From RUG572 sp964386385 (GTDB taxonomy: Bacteria > Verrucomicrobiota > Kiritimatiellia > RFP12 > UBA1067), in the NCBI GenBank assembly GCA_964386385.1, contig CAYLRN010000005.1, positions 1 through 64,000 of the forward strand: a DNA stretch of 64,000 bases. Reading direction: 5' to 3'. The number at the start of each line of letters is the position of its first letter. Within the stretch, counting starts at the first letter, position 1. The position numbers and the translations under genes were made by a program. The notes under the pieces are model-generated. The model had not been told where the DNA came from and did not search any database. It saw only the letters and a list, made by a program, of their open reading frames with translations. Below are positions 26,473-36,255 of the stretch, in pieces.

Positions 26473-27768
26473 ATGAAAGAACGCAGACTTCATCCTGAGA
26501 CGCTGGCGGTGCACGCGGGGCAGGGCGCACTCGGAGATCCGGCGACGCTGGCGCGCGCCGTGCCGGTGTACCGCACGACTGCCTACAGTTTCAGAAATTC
26601 GCAGCATGGGGCGGACCTCTTCGCCCTGCGCGAGCCCGGCAACATCTACGCCCGGCTGATGAACCCGACGAACGACGTGCTTGCCCGCCGCCTTGCGGCG
26701 CTGGAGGGCGGCGCCGCGGCGCAGACGCTTTCCTCCGGCACGGCCGCGATCTACTTCACGATAACGAACATCGCCCGCGCGGGCGACGAGATAGTGGCGG
26801 CGGACAACCTCTACGGCGGAACGTTCAGCCAGTTCGACGCGATTCTTCCGAACGTCGGCATAAAGGTGAACTTCACGCCTGTGAACGACTTCGCCGCCCT
26901 CGAGGCGGCGATCAACGAACGGACGCGCCTGGTCTTCATCGAGACCGTCGGCAACCCCGGCCTTGAAATCGCGGACGTCGTGAAATACGCGGAGGTGGCG
27001 CACAGGCACGGCCTTCCGCTCGTAGTGGACGCGACGTTCACGCCGCCGCCGCTGCTGCGCCCGATCGAGCATGGCGCAGACCTCGTCATACATTCGCTCT
27101 CCAAGTGGATCGGCGGTCACGGCGCCGGCATCGGCGGGGTTGTCGTCGATGCAGGGCGGTTCGACTGGACGAATCCGAAGTTCGCGCTATACAACGAGCC
27201 TGACGCCGGCTACCACGGACTTCGCTTTGCGCACGACCTGCCGCCGGAACTTCTTCCGACCGCGTTCACCGTGCGCCTCCTGACGGTGGGAATCCGAAAC
27301 CAGGGGCCGACGCTCGCGCCCGACGCCGCGTGGATCTTTCTGCAGGGAGTGGAGTCCCTTCCGCTTCGCATCGCCAGGCACAGCGAGAACGCGCTCAAGG
27401 TGGCGCAGTGGCTGTCGGGCCATCCGAAGACGGCGTGGGTGAAGTATCCGCCGCTGACGCAGCCCGACCTTGCGGCGAAGTATCTGCCGGACGGCGCCGG
27501 CGGCATGGTGGTCTTCGGCGTCAAGGGCGGCGCGGACGAGGCGCGGAGGTTCGTCGACGCGGCGGGCGGCGACGTCTTCTCCATCCTCGCCAACGTCGGC
27601 GACGCGAAGTCCCTCATCATCCATCCGGCCTCCACGACGCATTCGCAGCTGTCGGATGAAGACCTGGCCAAGGGCGGCACGCTGCCGGAGATGGTCCGCC
27701 TCTCGATCGGCATCGAGCACGTGGACGACATCATCGGCGCACTGGAGGAGGCGTTCGCCGCGATCTGA
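26473..27768 (+). CDS. O-acetylhomoserine/O-acetylserine sulfhydrylase (MetY type, PLP-dependent)
   Basis: The 431-residue product is a Cys/Met-metabolism PLP enzyme of the MetY subgroup. It replaces the acetyl group of O-acetylhomoserine (or O-acetylserine) with sulfide. The PLP lysine is Lys211 in HSLSKWIGGHG; other landmarks are HAGQG, YARLMNPTNDVLARRLAALE and SSGTAAIYF near the N-terminus, and ILANVGDAKSLIIHPASTTH near the C-terminus. The characteristic insertion after the lysine (DWTNPKFALYN) fits MetY and not MetB or MetC. The start has GGAAAGG somewhat far upstream. It lies between a LysR gene with a palindromic operator and cysK, 79 bases away, so the two enzymes are probably one transcription unit. 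Confidence 0.9.
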   Translation: MKERRLHPETLAVHAGQGALGDPATLARAVPVYRTTAYSFRNSQHGADLFALREPGNIYARLMNPTNDVLARRLAALEGGAAAQTLSSGTAAIYFTITNIARAGDEIVAADNLYGGTFSQFDAILPNVGIKVNFTPVNDFAALEAAINERTRLVFIETVGNPGLEIADVVKYAEVAHRHGLPLVVDATFTPPPLLRPIEHGADLVIHSLSKWIGGHGAGIGGVVVDAGRFDWTNPKFALYNEPDAGYHGLRFAHDLPPELLPTAFTVRLLTVGIRNQGPTLAPDAAWIFLQGVESLPLRIARHSENALKVAQWLSGHPKTAWVKYPPLTQPDLAAKYLPDGAGGMVVFGVKGGADEARRFVDAAGGDVFSILANVGDAKSLIIHPASTTHSQLSDEDLAKGGTLPEMVRLSIGIEHVDDIIGALEEAFAAI

Positions 27769-27847
27769 ACTTCCGCCGTCCCGCGCAGGGGCGCAGACTC
27801 GGCTCCAGACGCGAAGAACGCGGACAAGCGATTGAAAGGAAAGTAAA

Positions 27848-28771
<924 letters not shown>

Positions 28772-28816
28772 CGGAGTGCAGGCGATTTTGCCCTTTCCCT
28801 CTTCGGCTTGTTTTGA

Positions 28817-28822
28817 TATACT
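28817..28822 (+). promoter_or_regulatory. -10 box upstream of the tRNA gene
   Basis: TATACT after TTTTGA, 42 bases before the tRNA; transcription would start around 28829, leaving a 5' leader for RNase P to remove. Confidence 0.5.
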
Positions 28823-28864
28823 TTCCATCGTCTTTGCAACGCCGTGGAAGCGGCGTCTGCCATC

Positions 28865-28941
28865 GGACCCTTAGCTCAGTTGGTCAGAGCGGGGGACTCA
28901 TAATCCCTTGGTCCTGGGTTCAAGTCCCGGAGGGTCCACCA
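28865..28941 (+). tRNA. tRNA with anticodon CAT, probably tRNA-Ile2 (lysidine-modified)
   Basis: A full 77-base cloverleaf: acceptor GGACCCT paired with AGGGTCC, D arm GCTC/GAGC, anticodon stem GGGGA/TCCCT around the loop CTCATAA (anticodon CAT), T arm CTGGG/CCCGG with TTCAAGT, and an encoded CCA. The CTCATAAT...CTTGGTC region and the GGACC acceptor resemble bacterial tRNA-Ile2, in which TilS turns C34 into lysidine to read AUA, more than elongator tRNA-Met. Initiator tRNA is excluded because the 1-72 pair is intact and the three-GC stem is absent. Confidence 0.9.
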
Positions 28942-28983
28942 TCTTTCCATGGAAACGCACTATCTGGAATCGGGAACAGGACG

Positions 28984-29595
28984 ATGATGACGGAAGAAGA
29001 GATACTCAAGGTTTTCGCCGACACGGGGGCGCTGCTCTCCGGCCATTTCGAGCTGCGCTCGAAGCTGCATTCGGACAGGTATTTCCAGTGCGCCAACGTC
29101 CTGCGCTATCCGCGCATCGCGGCTCGTCTCTGCGACGAGCTCGTCTCGCGGATGACCGCCGAATTCGACCTCGGCAGATTCGACGGCGTCATATCCCCGG
29201 CTGTGGGCGGCATTCTCGTCGGGCATGAAGTCGCCCGCGCGCTTGACGCGAAGTGCGTCTTCGCCGAGAAGGTGCAGGGCGAAGGCGTCGACGCGACGGG
29301 CAAGCCGATTACGAAGCTTGCGATGCGCCGGTTCTCCATCAAGCCGGGCGAGCGCTATGTCGTCGCGGAGGACGTCGTCACGAAGGGCGGTCGCGTGCAG
29401 GAGACGATCGACCTTGTGAAGGCGTCCGGCGCGGAGGTGGCGGCGGTCTGCGTCCTCGTCGACCGGTCGAAGGGAAGCGTGAAGTTCGGCGATGTTCCGA
29501 TGTTCTCGCTTGTCCAGTTCCAGCCGTCCACGTGGACGGCCGCGGAATGTCCGCTCTGCGCGGCGGGCGGTCGTCCGGTTCATCCCGGCTCGTGA
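28984..29595 (+). CDS. pyrE: Orotate phosphoribosyltransferase
   Basis: PyrE joins orotate to PRPP to make OMP in pyrimidine synthesis. The 203-residue product has the PRPP-binding signature VVAEDVVTKGG (acidic pair at 129-130) and the flexible loop region EKVQGEGVDATGK. It ends with CPLCAAGGRPVHPGS, as in the PyrE group with a two-cysteine tail that is common outside proteobacteria. The frame opens ATG-ATG; AGGA lies upstream of both. The tRNA gene ends 42 bases before it. No other pyrimidine genes are nearby. Confidence 0.9.
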   Translation: MMTEEEILKVFADTGALLSGHFELRSKLHSDRYFQCANVLRYPRIAARLCDELVSRMTAEFDLGRFDGVISPAVGGILVGHEVARALDAKCVFAEKVQGEGVDATGKPITKLAMRRFSIKPGERYVVAEDVVTKGGRVQETIDLVKASGAEVAAVCVLVDRSKGSVKFGDVPMFSLVQFQPSTWTAAECPLCAAGGRPVHPGS

Positions 29596-29610
29596 ACGAG
29601 GCGTTCGCCG

Positions 29611-30198
29611 TCAGGTGTCGACGATGACGCCGAACGTCCTAAGCGGCTCCAGGGGAAGCCCCATGACGTTCTCGTACGAGCCGTCGTACGAATCGACGAT
29701 CAGGTCTCCGCTGGCGTCGATGTCGTAGGCGCCGGCGCGGTCGACTGGTTTTTCGCGCGCGAGGTATTCGGCGATCGTCCTTTCGTCGAGTTTTTTCAGC
29801 GTTACGCGGGATTGGACGCAGACAGTCCGGACTTCGCTGCCGGCGGGCGCGAACGCGACGCCCGTGAAGACGACGTGGGTCTGTCCGCCTAGCGTCCGCA
29901 GAAAATCCGCCGCCTCTTCAAGGTCGCGCGGCTTGCCGAAGATGCGTCCGTCGAACCACACGATCGTGTCGGCCGCGAGCACGGCCTGGCCGTCTCCGAC
30001 CTTCTTTAACGCGGCGGCGAGCTTTGCGGCGGCGTTTTCGACTACCGTCCGCTCCGGTTCGAGCGGAATCGATATTTCCTCCGCGTCCGTTTTCACTACG
30101 GTAAACGCCACGCCGTGTTCGGCGAGTATCTTCCTCCGCCTTGGCGACCCGGAGGCCAGCACGAGCGGGGCGTTGCCATTTTGCACGTTGTCTTCCAT
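29611..30198 (-). CDS. maf: Maf family nucleoside triphosphate pyrophosphatase
   Basis: The 195-residue product has the Maf signature LASGSPRRRKIL near the N-terminus, then AADTIVWFDGRIFGKP and YDIDASGD with the catalytic acidic residues. Maf proteins hydrolyse non-canonical or modified NTPs (dTTP/UTP or m7GTP) and so clean the nucleotide pool. It runs toward pyrE, with 15 bases between the two stops. The start lies 38 bases from the stop of the AAA-ATPase gene upstream on the same strand. Confidence 0.92.
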   Translation of the reverse strand: MEDNVQNGNAPLVLASGSPRRRKILAEHGVAFTVVKTDAEEISIPLEPERTVVENAAAKLAAALKKVGDGQAVLAADTIVWFDGRIFGKPRDLEEAADFLRTLGGQTHVVFTGVAFAPAGSEVRTVCVQSRVTLKKLDERTIAEYLAREKPVDRAGAYDIDASGDLIVDSYDGSYENVMGLPLEPLRTFGVIVDT

Positions 30199-30236
30199 TG
30201 CTTCAGCCCTGAAATTGCGAGACGGACGTACGCCGG

Positions 30237-31406
30237 TCAGCAGTCGCCTTTCGCGGCGAGGCCCGCCATGAGAAGGCAGAGGTCGCGGCGCACCTCCTCG
30301 TCAGGGACGGCCAGCGTGTAGAACTCGGAGTCGGGCGAGTAGTCCCTGATCGTCAGGTAGCCGGTCTGGAAGAGCAACCCGACGGGCTTGATGTTCGCGA
30401 GGTCGACGACGTCGAACTCGTCCTCCATGACGTCCCTTGTCCCGTTCGGGTCGATGGCGAGCACGTCGCCGCGCTTCAGGCAGTTCATGAGCGACGACGG
30501 CCGGCCGGTGGACGACCATGTGGCGTGGAATGCGCGGGGCTTTCTGTACAGCGTAAACGCTATGGAGATGGGGTTGTAGACGGTCGTCTCGTTCTCGTCT
30601 GAAAAGCGGAAGCCGTTGTACCAGCGGCGCAGCTCCCCGCGGTAGTCGCCGTAGTCCAGACCCATGACCTTCGCGTGCTCGCGGAGATGGGCTTCGAAGT
30701 TCTCCGTCAGTTCGTCCTCGGTGTAGCCGAGCATCGTCGCGTACTCCCTGTCCATGGAGACGTCCAGGATGTTGTTGAGCGCGGAGAAGACGGACATCTT
30801 CGTGAACTTGGAGACGCCGGTCATCATCATGAAGCGTATCTTGCCGGTGCGCGGCTTCATCGCCGTGTAGAAGGTCGACATGCGGCTGCGGATCGCCTCG
30901 GCGAGTTCGGGCTTGTCGAGCACGTGCGACACCGGCGCGTCGTACTCGTCGATCAGCACCACGACGCCGCGGTCGTCGTTCGCGGCGGACAATGCGTCGA
31001 TTGCCCGGCCGAAGTTGTCCGACGGAAGCCGAGATGCGTCGTAGGCGAAACCTGCGGCGCTCAGCTGGCAGTCGACGTGGTCGGCGAACGAGCGGTTGAA
31101 CGATTCGATGTCCGTTGTCGCAACCGGCGCGAAGTCGAAGTGGAGGACCGGCCACTTCTCCCACGCCCAGTCGGTCTTCGAGATGGCGAGGCCGTCGAAG
31201 AGCTCCCGCCGCCCCTGGAAGAGTGCCTTTAGCGCGGTGATCATCAGCGACTTGCCGAAGCGGCGCGGACGGGAGACGAAGAAGAACTTCGCGCCCACGT
31301 CGGAGACGAGGCGGTGGAAGTACGCCGTCTTGTCGACGTAGATGCACCCCGACTTCCGCAGGTCGGGGAAGTCGCCCGTCGTCGTCGCTATCGGTCTCAA
31401 GTTCAT
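30237..31406 (-). CDS. AAA-ATPase-like protein lacking the usual C-terminal nuclease domain
   Basis: The 389-residue product is an AAA-ATPase_like protein: YVDKTAY near the N-terminus, P-loop variant RPRRFGKS (46-53), Walker B-like VVVLIDEYDAPV (Asp153/Glu154) and sensor-like MMTGVSKFTK. Relatives go on for some 130 residues with a PD-(D/E)XK nuclease domain; this one stops after LLMAGLAAKGDC, just before maf. It may therefore be a 3'-truncated, possibly inactive gene, although the ATPase part is intact. The ATG (MNLRP) lies 7 bases after a TAGAAT box on the minus strand. A more damaged paralogue with the same first residues and the same upstream bases is at 41508-41955. Confidence 0.8.
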   Translation of the reverse strand: MNLRPIATTTGDFPDLRKSGCIYVDKTAYFHRLVSDVGAKFFFVSRPRRFGKSLMITALKALFQGRRELFDGLAISKTDWAWEKWPVLHFDFAPVATTDIESFNRSFADHVDCQLSAAGFAYDASRLPSDNFGRAIDALSAANDDRGVVVLIDEYDAPVSHVLDKPELAEAIRSRMSTFYTAMKPRTGKIRFMMMTGVSKFTKMSVFSALNNILDVSMDREYATMLGYTEDELTENFEAHLREHAKVMGLDYGDYRGELRRWYNGFRFSDENETTVYNPISIAFTLYRKPRAFHATWSSTGRPSSLMNCLKRGDVLAIDPNGTRDVMEDEFDVVDLANIKPVGLLFQTGYLTIRDYSPDSEFYTLAVPDEEVRRDLCLLMAGLAAKGDC

Positions 31407-31413
31407 GCCGCAC

Positions 31414-31419
31414 ATTCTA
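31414..31419 (-). promoter_or_regulatory. -10 box (TGGTAGAAT), leaderless-type, minus strand
   Basis: On the minus strand TGGTAGAAT is followed by GTGCGGC and then the ATG at 31406. The spacer is 7 bases and no ribosome site is present. Confidence 0.55.
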
Positions 31420-31494
31420 CCAAATGCCGCCCATCGTCTCAACTGCCGCAAACCCTCCCCCACTTTTCCATGTTCTGCGCGGCGGGTTTTGTGC

Positions 31495-31500
31495 TATACT
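31495..31500 (+). promoter_or_regulatory. Extended -10 box (TGCTATACT), leaderless-type
   Basis: TATACT ends 6 bases before the ATG at 31507 (spacer TGCGCC). It is divergent from the promoter at 31414-31419. Confidence 0.65.
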
Positions 31501-31506
31501 TGCGCC

Positions 31507-32904
31507 ATGAAAATCACGTTCCTTGGTGCAGCGCAGACGACGACCGGCTCCATGCATCTCGTGGAAGCCAATGGCAGACGCATTCTCCTTGACTGCGGTC
31601 TCTATCAGGGGCATCGCAAGGAGGCGTTTGAAAAGAACCGGAACATTCCGGTGGACCCCGCGAAACTGGACGCGGTTGTCCTCTCCCACGCGCACGTGGA
31701 CCACTCCGGCAACCTGCCGCAGCTCGTCCGCCACGGCTTTCGCGGCCGCGTCTACGCCCGCGAGGCGACGATCGAGCTCGTCGACGCCCTCCTGCGCGAC
31801 TCGTGCTTCCTCCAGATGCGCGACCTGGAGTACGTGAACAAGAAGCGCAGGGCGCAGGGCAAGAACCTCTTCGAGCCGCTTTACACGGAAGAGGACATCG
31901 ACCGCCTGATGCCGATGATGCGGGCCATGCCCATGCACGCGGTCGAGGAGCTGTTCCCGGGCGTAACGCTTGAGCTCCACAACGCGGGTCACATTCTCGG
32001 CAGCGCCCAGATCCTCCTCGGCGAGAAGGGCGCGGACGGGCGGACGCGCCGTCTGCTCTTCTCCGGCGACCTCGGCCAGCCCAACCAGCCGATCCTCCGC
32101 CATTTCGAGCGTCCGCAGGGCGCGGACGCGATTCTCATCGAGTCCACCTACGCCGATCGCGTCCATCCGTCGGCAGACGACGTGGAGGGGCGGCTCAAGG
32201 GATACGTGGACGACATCTGCCAGCAGAGGTCGAAGCTGATAATCCCCGCGTTCTCCGTCGGACGCACCCAGCAGATCCTCTACTACCTCAACCGCCTTCT
32301 CGCGGCGGGGCGCATCGGCGAGATTCCCGTCTTCATCGACTCGCCGCTTTCCCAGAAGGCGACGCGTATCTACGAGAAGCACCGGGAGGTGTACAACGAT
32401 TCCGCGCAGGACCTCCTTGACCGCGGCGTGAACCCGCTTTCGTTCCCCGGCCTCAGGTACGTCGGAACTCCGCAGGAGTCGATGTCGCTGAACGACATGC
32501 AGGGGCCGATGATAATAATCGCGGCCAGCGGAATGTGCGAGGGCGGACGCGTCGTGCACCACCTCAAGAACGCCGTCGTCGACCCGCGCAACATCGTCCT
32601 GATCGTCGGCTTCCAGGCGGAAAGCACTCTTGGCCGGCGGCTCGTGGACTACGTGAACCCGATACGCATTTTCGGCGAGGAGCTTCCGCTGCGCTGCCGC
32701 GTCCAGACGATCAACGCCCTTTCGGCCCATGCCGACAGGAACGGACTGATGGACTGGTTCGACAGCGTGAAGGGGAACGTCCGCCACGCATTCGCCGTCC
32801 ACGGCGAAACGGACAGGGTGAACGCCATGAAGGAACTCCTCGAACTCCATGGCTGCCCCGACGCCCATGCGCCCGTGCCGGGGCAGTCGTTCGAACTCGC
32901 GTAG
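31507..32904 (+). CDS. MBL-fold metallohydrolase with beta-CASP and RNA-specificity domain
   Basis: The 465-residue product starts with the metallo-beta-lactamase fold (MKITFLGAAQTTTGS) and has the zinc motif SHAHVDH (His61, His63, Asp65, His66). A beta-CASP region follows (PAFSVGRTQQILYYLNRLL) and the C-terminus has LSAHADRNGLMDWF and FAVHGE, typical of the RNA-metabolising group that includes archaeal/bacterial CPSF-like nucleases. The likely role is RNA cleavage or exonuclease action in the cytoplasm. The start codon is set by the -10 box 6 bases upstream. Confidence 0.88.
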   Translation: MKITFLGAAQTTTGSMHLVEANGRRILLDCGLYQGHRKEAFEKNRNIPVDPAKLDAVVLSHAHVDHSGNLPQLVRHGFRGRVYAREATIELVDALLRDSCFLQMRDLEYVNKKRRAQGKNLFEPLYTEEDIDRLMPMMRAMPMHAVEELFPGVTLELHNAGHILGSAQILLGEKGADGRTRRLLFSGDLGQPNQPILRHFERPQGADAILIESTYADRVHPSADDVEGRLKGYVDDICQQRSKLIIPAFSVGRTQQILYYLNRLLAAGRIGEIPVFIDSPLSQKATRIYEKHREVYNDSAQDLLDRGVNPLSFPGLRYVGTPQESMSLNDMQGPMIIIAASGMCEGGRVVHHLKNAVVDPRNIVLIVGFQAESTLGRRLVDYVNPIRIFGEELPLRCRVQTINALSAHADRNGLMDWFDSVKGNVRHAFAVHGETDRVNAMKELLELHGCPDAHAPVPGQSFELA

Positions 32905-32938
32905 GCCCTGCACGGCCTTTTGAAAGGAGAATGGATCC

Positions 32939-34015
32939 ATGCCTTTTTCATGCACCGCGCTGCTCTCCGCCGCCATTGCCCTCGGACAGGGCGACTGCAA
33001 AATGCCGGACAACGCATTCATCGTGCAGAACGCGCGCGGCTACAATTCGTGGCCGATGATCCAGGCGATGGGAGACAGGCTTGTCTGCACGTACAGCCGC
33101 GACAACGCATTCCCACGGGACGGCCATTGCATCCACCCCGGCAGCCGCGACGCCTACGCGAAGGTCTCCGCCGACGGCGGACGCACGTGGTCCGAGGAGG
33201 TGACTGTCGCCGACGACCCGAGAATCGGCGAAGTCAACGAGGGGATAGGGCTTGATTCGACGGGGGCCGCGATAGCCTGGGTGCGCTGTTGGGGCGACAG
33301 CCGGTTCCGCCGCCACGAGCTCTATCGCACTACGGACGGCGTCGCGTTCACGAAAATCGCCTCGCTTCGCCTCGACCCGTTCCCAATGCAGGTCATGGAC
33401 CCCGTCCCGGTCTCCGGCCTCGGACTCGTCTCGCCGTGGTTCGCCGGCAGCTACCAGAAGGGCGGTGGAAACTCCTGGGGTCTTCTCGTGAGCGCCGACG
33501 ACGGACGCACGTGGGAGCAGAGGACGATCGAGAGCGGACTTTCCGTGAAGGAGTGGGTCACGGAGCCGTCCCTTGTCCAGTTGTCGGATGGCCGTCTTCT
33601 CATCGTCGGACGCTGCGAGCAGGGGCTTGGCACGCAGTTTCAGGTCACGAGTTCCGACGGAGGAAAGACGTGGAGGAAGTCGCGCACGAACATCGGCGAC
33701 GTCCGGGAATCGACTCCGAGCCTCGTCTACGACCCCAAGACCGGCCTTGTCGCGAACTACTACTACCACCGAGGCGCGCGTCTGCTCAAGCGCCGTGTCG
33801 CCGACGCCGCATTCATCTTCTCCAACCCCATGTCCTGGCCGGAGCCGGAAGTCCTCGCAAAGGGTCATGAGCCGCGCGCCTGGGACGCCGGCAACGTCAA
33901 GGCGACGCGCCTTCTCGGAGAGATCGACTGCTGCGCGTGGTACACCGGCACGCAGTCCAATTCGACCGTCGTCGTCACGACCGTGCCGGCGCCGCGGAAG
34001 GCTTCCGGGAAGTGA
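32939..34015 (+). CDS. Sialidase-superfamily (BNR/Asp-box) protein
   Basis: The 358-residue product is a six-bladed propeller of the sialidase superfamily. Three Asp-box repeats are clear: SADGGRTWSE, SADDGRTWEQ and SSDGGKTWRK. Catalytic sialidase residues (FRIP arginine, tyrosine/glutamate pair) are not obvious, so true sialidase action on mucin is uncertain; many members cleave other glycans. The first 18 residues (SCTALLSAAIALGQG) could be a weak signal peptide. An AAGGAG site 9 bases upstream supports this start; the later in-frame Met of MPDNAFIV is an alternative that would leave a cytoplasmic enzyme. The gene runs toward mnmE, with 3 bases between stops. Confidence 0.75.
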   Translation: MPFSCTALLSAAIALGQGDCKMPDNAFIVQNARGYNSWPMIQAMGDRLVCTYSRDNAFPRDGHCIHPGSRDAYAKVSADGGRTWSEEVTVADDPRIGEVNEGIGLDSTGAAIAWVRCWGDSRFRRHELYRTTDGVAFTKIASLRLDPFPMQVMDPVPVSGLGLVSPWFAGSYQKGGGNSWGLLVSADDGRTWEQRTIESGLSVKEWVTEPSLVQLSDGRLLIVGRCEQGLGTQFQVTSSDGGKTWRKSRTNIGDVRESTPSLVYDPKTGLVANYYYHRGARLLKRRVADAAFIFSNPMSWPEPEVLAKGHEPRAWDAGNVKATRLLGEIDCCAWYTGTQSNSTVVVTTVPAPRKASGK

Positions 34016-34018
34016 CGC

Positions 34019-35308
34019 CTACTTTCCGACGCAGAAGCGCGAAAACAGGGTGTCCAGGAGGTCGTCGGAATAGACGCGGCCGAGAAGTCCGCCAAGGGCC
34101 TCGGCCGCGCTTCGCAGGGCGTTGGCGGCAAGCACGAGCTCTTCTGCGTCCAGCGACGCCATCGCCTCCGAGACGGACGCGGCGGCGAGGTCGAGGAATT
34201 CCTTCTGGCGCACGGTGGCGTCAGCTCCTGTCGCCTCGTCGCGCTTCGCGGAGAGGGCGGCGAGGCGTTCGGCGATTGCGCACCGCAGTTCCGGGACGCC
34301 CTTGCCTGTCAGCGAGGAGACGTTCAGCCCTTCGCCGGGGGAGAGGTCGCATTTTGCGTGGATGCGCAGCGAGTTCGGCGCGTCGCAGTCCAGCGCAAGG
34401 ACGACGTCGGCCTTTGCGATCAGGTCCTCAGCGCGCCTGACGCCTTCCGCCTCTATCGAATCGCCCGTCGCCCGCAGTCCGGCGGTGTCCACGAGCCTCA
34501 CGGGCCAGCCGCCGATTTCCATCCACGCCTCGATGCTGTCGCGGGTTGTGCCTTCCGTCGGGGAGACGATGGCGCGGTCCTCACCGAGGAGCGCGTTGAG
34601 AAGTGAGCTCTTGCCGGCGTTCGGGGCGCCGGCGAGGACTACAAGCGCCCCGTCCCGCAGGAGGCGGCCTTCGCGCGCGGTGGAGAGACGCAATTCGATG
34701 CGCCGCGCAAGCGTGTCCGCATCGCGCGAAAGCCCGGCGTTGAAGCCGGGCGGGAGCTCCTCTTCGCTGAAGTCGAGAGCGTGCTCCACGCGGCACGAGA
34801 GCGCTAGAGCGGAATCGTAGAGTGCTTCCAGTTCGCGCGACGCGGCGCCGCCCAGGCGCATGAGGGCGTCTTCGGCGGCGCGCTGCGTCTTGGCGTCCAC
34901 GAGGTCGATCACCGCCTCCGACTGCGAGAGGTCGATGCGTCCGTTGAGAAACGCGCGCTGCGTGAACTCGCCGCGCCGCGCAAGGCGGGCGCCGGCGGAA
35001 AGGCACGCCTCCAGGACGAGGCGCGGCGCCACGCTGCCGCCGTGTCCCTGGAACTCCACCACGTCCTCCCCCGTGTAGGAGCGCGGGCCTGCGAAGACGA
35101 GGACGAGGCCGGAGTCGACTTCCACGCCGTTCCGCCCCGGAGAGCGGAACGCGGAGAGGAAGAAGCGGCCCGCCATCGAGGCGTCGACGTCCCTGCCGGT
35201 CAGCCTTGCGGCGACTGCGAAGGCGTCGGGGCCGCTTACGCGGACGACCGCGACGCCGCCGCGCCCGGGCGCCGTGGCGATGGCGGCTATCGTTTCCGTC
35301 TCTTCCAT
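34019..35308 (-). CDS. mnmE: tRNA uridine-5-carboxymethylaminomethyl modification GTPase
   Basis: MnmE works with MnmG to modify U34 of tRNAs. The 429-residue product has the N-terminal formyl-THF-binding domain (IAAIATAPGRGGVAVVRVSG), the helical domain, an inserted G domain with GAPNAGKSSLLN (Lys233), the switch TEGTTRD and DTAGLR, and the C-terminal FCVGK with the catalytic cysteine. The length is slightly below the usual 450. It starts 4 bases after the stop of the MYG1-like gene on the same strand, so the two are one transcript. Confidence 0.95.
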   Translation of the reverse strand: MEETETIAAIATAPGRGGVAVVRVSGPDAFAVAARLTGRDVDASMAGRFFLSAFRSPGRNGVEVDSGLVLVFAGPRSYTGEDVVEFQGHGGSVAPRLVLEACLSAGARLARRGEFTQRAFLNGRIDLSQSEAVIDLVDAKTQRAAEDALMRLGGAASRELEALYDSALALSCRVEHALDFSEEELPPGFNAGLSRDADTLARRIELRLSTAREGRLLRDGALVVLAGAPNAGKSSLLNALLGEDRAIVSPTEGTTRDSIEAWMEIGGWPVRLVDTAGLRATGDSIEAEGVRRAEDLIAKADVVLALDCDAPNSLRIHAKCDLSPGEGLNVSSLTGKGVPELRCAIAERLAALSAKRDEATGADATVRQKEFLDLAAASVSEAMASLDAEELVLAANALRSAAEALGGLLGRVYSDDLLDTLFSRFCVGK

Positions 35309-35312
35309 GCGT

Positions 35313-36164
35313 TCAGCCCTCCGCCACGCGGGCGTCTTCGAGGATCTTCGCCATGTCGGCGTCGCGCGAGGTCGTCTTGAGGATGAAGCCGCCAGGGTGC
35401 GCGAAGAGCGCGTAGTCCTTCCCCGCGCACTGCGCGAAGTCGAGGCGCGGGTCGTCGTTGCACCTGAGGACGGTGATTCCGGGACCGCGTGAGTCGTTCG
35501 ACAGGAGAACCGCCGGACGGTTCAGCCGGATCCAGGCGTTCGAGCAGTGCGACACCTCCTCCGTCAGGCAGTCCGTCATGTCCGCCACCTTGAATCCGCA
35601 CACCTCCCGGACGGATATCTTCGGCAGCATCGACAGCCAGCAGCGGCGCGTGAGGGCTAGGGAGTTCCCAAGCGTGCGGAGAATCTTCTGCCGGAACATC
35701 TGGTCGTCCGCGAAGCGGCGCACCGCCCAGTCCGCCAGCGGATTGGAGAGAAATCCGGCGATGGCGTCCGGCGCGACGCCAATCGACGCCGCGACCGCCG
35801 CGGGGCCGCAGACGTCCATGAGGTTCCACGTACCGTACCATGGAAAGAGCATGGACATCTCGTCGTCCACGCCGAGCCATTCGCAGAGGAGCTTGAACGC
35901 GCATTTCGGCGGCTCCGTCTTTGCGCGCTGGTGGTGGTCGAAGTCCAGTCGCGCCGGGTCGTGGACGCCGCCGACGTCCATGACGAGCGTCGCCGCGTCG
36001 TCTAGTTCTGCCGGAGATGGGTTGCGGCGTTCCACGACGGCGTCGTGCGGAACTCCGAATGCAAAGGCGATGGCGCACGCCATTATGTCGTCCATGTGGG
36101 CAAGCCCGGAATGGACGACGATTCTGCGCACTGCGGAAAGTCCCTTCACTGCTTCTTCGTTCAT
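35313..36164 (-). CDS. MYG1-like (UPF0160) metal-dependent phosphoesterase-type protein
   Basis: The 283-residue product opens with VVHSGLAHMDDIMACAIA, a His-x-x-x-x-His-x-Asp-Asp site, followed by MDVGG and LDFDHHQ, which together resemble the DHH-type metal site of MYG1/UPF0160 proteins. MYG1 is an exonuclease in eukaryotes; the bacterial function is not known. A DHH phosphoesterase relative is an alternative. I choose the ATG at 36164: longer frames run through a -10 box. It is followed closely by mnmE, suggesting a link to RNA metabolism. Confidence 0.6.
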   Translation of the reverse strand: MNEEAVKGLSAVRRIVVHSGLAHMDDIMACAIAFAFGVPHDAVVERRNPSPAELDDAATLVMDVGGVHDPARLDFDHHQRAKTEPPKCAFKLLCEWLGVDDEMSMLFPWYGTWNLMDVCGPAAVAASIGVAPDAIAGFLSNPLADWAVRRFADDQMFRQKILRTLGNSLALTRRCWLSMLPKISVREVCGFKVADMTDCLTEEVSHCSNAWIRLNRPAVLLSNDSRGPGITVLRCNDDPRLDFAQCAGKDYALFAHPGGFILKTTSRDADMAKILEDARVAEG

Positions 36165-36191
36165 GTTCGTATGCGTCTCCAAAGTCCGCCA

Positions 36192-36197
36192 ATTATA
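36192..36197 (-). promoter_or_regulatory. Extended -10 box (TGGTATAAT), minus strand, for the MYG1-like/mnmE unit
   Basis: TATAAT on the minus strand; with a start of transcription near 36184 the leader is about 20 bases. It is arranged back to back with the plus-strand promoter at 36244. Confidence 0.6.
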
Positions 36198-36243
36198 CCA
36201 CAACTCGCCATTTGCGGCTTGGGCGTCTGCGGGGCGATTATGG

Positions 36244-36249
36244 TATAAT
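36244..36249 (+). promoter_or_regulatory. Extended -10 box (TGGTATAAT), leaderless-type
   Basis: TATAAT ends 6 bases before the ATG at 36256; the spacer is GGCGGC. A textbook copy of the recurrent arrangement. Confidence 0.7.
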
Positions 36250-36255
36250 GGCGGC

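Noticed and set aside
28838..28856. Small hairpin ACGCCG/CGGCGT before the tRNA
   Set aside because: Six base pairs in GC-rich DNA within the tRNA leader; no T-run and nothing to end there.
28865..28941. Reading the tRNA as initiator tRNA-fMet
   Set aside because: It has a paired first acceptor position and lacks the three consecutive G-C pairs in the anticodon stem.
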